Shown here: positions 61,002 to 64,000 of the stretch, piece by piece
Position numbering within the stretch: position 1 is the stretch's first letter
Layout of the letters: every line of letters starts with the position of its first letter
NCBI RefSeq assembly: GCF_964355755.1
Contig: NC_092677.1
Span: forward strand, 7,011,001-7,075,000
Source of the DNA: Antedon mediterranea
Lineage: Eukaryota; Echinodermata; Crinoidea; Comatulida; Antedonidae
Length of the DNA stretch: 64,000 nt
Direction: 5' to 3'
Program-made: the position numbers and the translations under genes
The notes under the pieces: generated by a model
Databases searched by the model: none
The model's input: the letters and a program-made list of their open reading frames with translations, nothing else
Told to the model about the DNA's origin: nothing

Positions 61002-61480
61002 GTATTTAGGATCGATATAGCAGTATTATGTTTTAAAACAATAATTATATATTATACTATGTCTCATATTTTGTCAAGTTGAATAATTCAAGGATTAATT
61101 TTTACATATTGGTTTAAGTTGTGTTCTTTTGATAGGAAAAGTTGGTATAATTGCTGGCTATTTTTTTTTAGATTAAAGAGTTAAAGAAACAAATTAATTT
61201 ATTAACCAAATTTTGTTTTATTTCTCGATACCGACATTATATCGATACAAGTAAAAACTGTGGAAATGCTAGTGTGTTGGTTTTGCAAATTTGTATTACT
61301 TAAAGATGTATAGTACCCTGAAAAAATATTAGTAATGTCACATAATAGTTATTTAATTTCACCGAAAATTGGATAGGAAAAAAATTATTCACCTAAAAAA
61401 ACTAATTTAAAGCAAAAAAATAGTCAAACTGGCTGCCAGCCAATGGGTTTTTGGTTAATTAAACCATGGAACTATAATAG

Positions 61481-62121
61481 TTCCCTGATTAAACCAAGTT
61501 CATGATTAAATCGTTTGTTTTATCATTTTATAAGTCAAAACATTATTTTTTCGGTGTTTTTTTTTTAAATTACAAAATGGCCTATTCAAAGTGTGATTTT
61601 ATTAATCTTCATTTTGGCACAAAATTGAAAAAAACAAATCGGTAACGTACGCCTGGATATATAAGACCATTGTTTCTTTCTATGACTGTAGAGGGGGTAA
61701 ATAAATGCAAACTCACGCTGAAATCGAGCTATATATCCAATACCAAATTGGCGAGTAAATCATGTTTTACTTTAAATTAAATGTATACGCTCTTCCACAA
61801 GGTCAATTGTTAGTTATACATACAGACTATATTAAAACAATGATTTTGAACACGTAGGGCATTTCTTTGAATTCTTTCCTATTGTCGTTTTGTGGTAATT
61901 TACAGCTTTTTATATATTTAACAAACGTACATAATCAATTGCGTCTGCATCATGCTAGACTACAACTTCCGGTAGTGACGTAATCAGCATATTTTTGGTA
62001 ATAAAACTTTTTCACTAAGCTAGGGAATCTTCTAATATCAATATTCATTAGACCGTACTTTAGTTAGCCAATCAAAATAAACGTATAAACAATTTTGCGG
62101 CGATGTTACATGTTGTTGAGG
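61481..62121. other. AT-rich intergenic stretch
   Basis: No gene, RNA or clear repeat is recognised between the MITE arm and the satellite. Confidence 0.4.
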
Positions 62122-64000
62122 TAAAATATACTGTGTTTTACAATAACCAATTTGGTTAGAGTAAAACACAATGATAAAGAATAGGAAACATTTAATAATA
62201 TGATAAATGACATTTACATAGCAATTTATCACTGTGTTTTACTATAACCAATTTGGTTAGAGTAAAACACAATGATAAAGAATAGGAAACGTTTAATAAT
62301 ATGATAAATGTCATTACATAGCAATTTATCACTGTGTTTTACTATAACCAATTTGGTTAGAGTAAAACACAATGATATAGAATAGGAAACATTTAATAAT
62401 ATGATAAATGACATTCACATAGCAATTTAGCACTGTGTTTTACTATAAACAATTTGGTTAAAGTAAAGCAGAATGATAAAGAATAGGAATTTAATAATAT
62501 GATATATGACATTTACATAGCAATTTAGCACTGTGTTTTACTATAACCAATTTGGTTAGAGTAAAACACAATGATAAAGAATAGGAAACATTTAATAATA
62601 TGATATATGACATTCACATAGCAATTTAGCACTGTGTTTTACTATAACCAATTTGGTTAGAGTAAAACACAATGATATAGAATAGGAAACATTTAATAAT
62701 TTGATAAATGACATTTACATAGCAATTTAGCACTGTGTTTTACTATAACCAATTTGGTTAAAGTAAAACACAATGATAAAGAATAGGAAACATTTAATAA
62801 TATGATAAATGACATTTACATAGCAATTTAGCACTGTGTTTTACTATAACCAATTTGGTTAAAGTAAAGCAGAATGTTAAAGAATAGGAATTTAATAATA
62901 TGATATATGACATTTACATAGCAATTTAGCACTGTGTTTTACTATAACCAATTTGGTTAGAGTAAAACACAATGATAAAGAATAGGAAACATTTAATAAT
63001 AATGATTATTTACATAGCAATTTAGCACTGTGTTTTACTATAACCAATTTGGTTATAGTAAAACACAATGATATAGAATAGGAAACATTTAATAATATGA
63101 TAAATGACATTTACATAGCAATTTATCACTGTGTTTTACTATAACCAATTTGGTTATGGTAAAGCACAATGATATAGAATAGGAAACATTTAATAATATG
63201 ATAAATGACATTTACATAGCAATTTATCACTGTGTTTTACTATAACCAATTTGGTTATGGTAAAGCACAATGATATAGAATAGGAAACATTTAATAATAT
63301 GATAAATGACATTTACATAGCAATTTAGCACTGTGTTTTACTATAACCAATTTGGTTAGAGTAAAACACAATGATAAAGAATAGGAAACATTTAATAATA
63401 TGATAAATGACATTTACATAGCAATTTATCACTGTGTTTTACTATAACCAATTTGGTTATGGTAAAGCACAATGATATAGAATAGGAAACATTTAATAAT
63501 ATGATAAATGACATTTACATAGCAATTTAGCACTGTGTTTTACTATAACCAATTTGGTTAGAGTAAAACACAATGATAAAGAATAGGAAACATTTAATAA
63601 TATGATAAATGACATTTACATAGCAATTTATCACTGTGTTTTACTATAACCAATTTGGTTAAAGTAAAACATAATGATAAAGAATAGGAAACATTTAATA
63701 ATTTGATAAATGACATTTACATAGCAATTTAGCACTGTGTTTTACTATAACCAATTTGGTTATGGTAAAGCACAATGATATAGAATAGGAAACATTTAAT
63801 AATATGATAAATGACTTACATAGCAATTTAGCACTGTGTTTTACTATAAACAATTTGGTTATGGTAAAGCACAATGATATAGAATAGGAAACATTTAATA
63901 ATATGATAAATGACTTACATAGCAATTTAGCACTGTGTTTTACTATAAACAATTTGGTCAAAGTAAAACACAATGATAAAGAATATGAAACATTTAATAA
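62122..64000. repeat. 101-bp satellite with a palindrome in each unit
   Basis: About 19 tandem units of 95-103 bp, running off the right edge. Each unit contains GTGTTTTACTATAACCAA, one or two central bases, and the inverse complement TTGGTTAxAGTAAAACAC, a 37-bp near-palindrome. The linker reads AATGATAAAGAATAGGAAAC...TTTAATAATATGATAAATGACATTTACATAGCAATTTAGCAC. The copy at about 63028-63064 is a perfect palindrome; others vary (GGTTATGGTAAAGCAC, GGTTAAAGTAAAGCAG). No coding capacity. Confidence 0.92.

Larger units (their letters stand above)
60470..61480. mobile_element. Inverted MITE arms flanking the paralog fragment
   Basis: Sequence at about 60505-60650 recurs inverted at about 61330-61465 (shared words AACCAAAAACCCATTG and AATGTCACATAATAGTT). 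The right arm ends near TTAAAGATGTATAGT (about 61300), like the ends of the MITE at 30373-30924. These are either two decayed copies in opposite orientation or one large foldback element. Confidence 0.45.

Overview
This window is eukaryotic nuclear DNA from an animal, most likely an invertebrate deuterostome. It is AT-rich, its genes have many introns with GT-AG boundaries, and it holds many transposable elements. The protein matches are closest to metazoan NFAT5, METTL3, ADAT1 and SHCBP1. The frequent AGGCCTA/TAGGCCTA words and the tRNA-derived SINE suggest an echinoderm, but that placement is an inference.

Layout. At 1-296 lies the C-terminal end of a LINE reverse transcriptase (minus strand). 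At 1271-8701 (+) is an NFAT5-like Rel-homology transcription factor with 11 coding exons. At 11399-23566 (+) is METTL3, the catalytic subunit of the mRNA m6A methyltransferase, with 15 coding exons. Its introns carry a young but disabled Ty3/Gypsy LTR retrotransposon (14460-19273), a Penelope-type fragment with a hammerhead-like core, a tRNA-derived SINE, a foldback element, and a piggyBac-like MITE nested inside a pogo-like MITE. At 27675-24402 (-) is an unrecognised five-exon gene for an 845-residue protein built from three kinds of internal repeat. It shares a roughly 540-bp head-to-head promoter region with ADAT1 (28216-33386, +, 8 exons), the tRNA adenosine deaminase. One ADAT1 intron contains a 942-bp Mutator-like element with long terminal inverted repeats and a perfect 9-bp target duplication.

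The most striking feature is a tandem array at about 33719-54520. It holds 86 full-length copies of a roughly 240-bp unit, each with one intron-containing tRNA-Leu(CAA) gene or pseudogene on the minus strand. About 34 copies have consensus exons. The others fall into recurring variant classes: an 8-nt D-arm deletion, a diverged class with T-arm and acceptor changes, and single substitutions. One copy has the anticodon changed to CAG. The array itself has grown by larger duplications, with 3318-, 5705-, 2616-, 1662-, 1187- and 960-bp offsets.

To the right, 54837-58846 (+) is a nine-exon SHCBP1-like gene with several copies of one palindromic MITE family. At 60306-60944 (+) are fragments paralogous to the last two exons of the repeat-protein gene. 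From 62122 to the window end is a roughly 101-bp satellite whose every unit carries a 37-bp palindrome.

The genes do not form one pathway. Two act on RNA bases (METTL3 on mRNA, ADAT1 on tRNA), and ADAT1 lies next to a tRNA array, but ADAT1's known target is tRNA-Ala, so this proximity may be chance. All exon boundaries are read by eye from splice signals, reading frame and family similarity, without transcript data.
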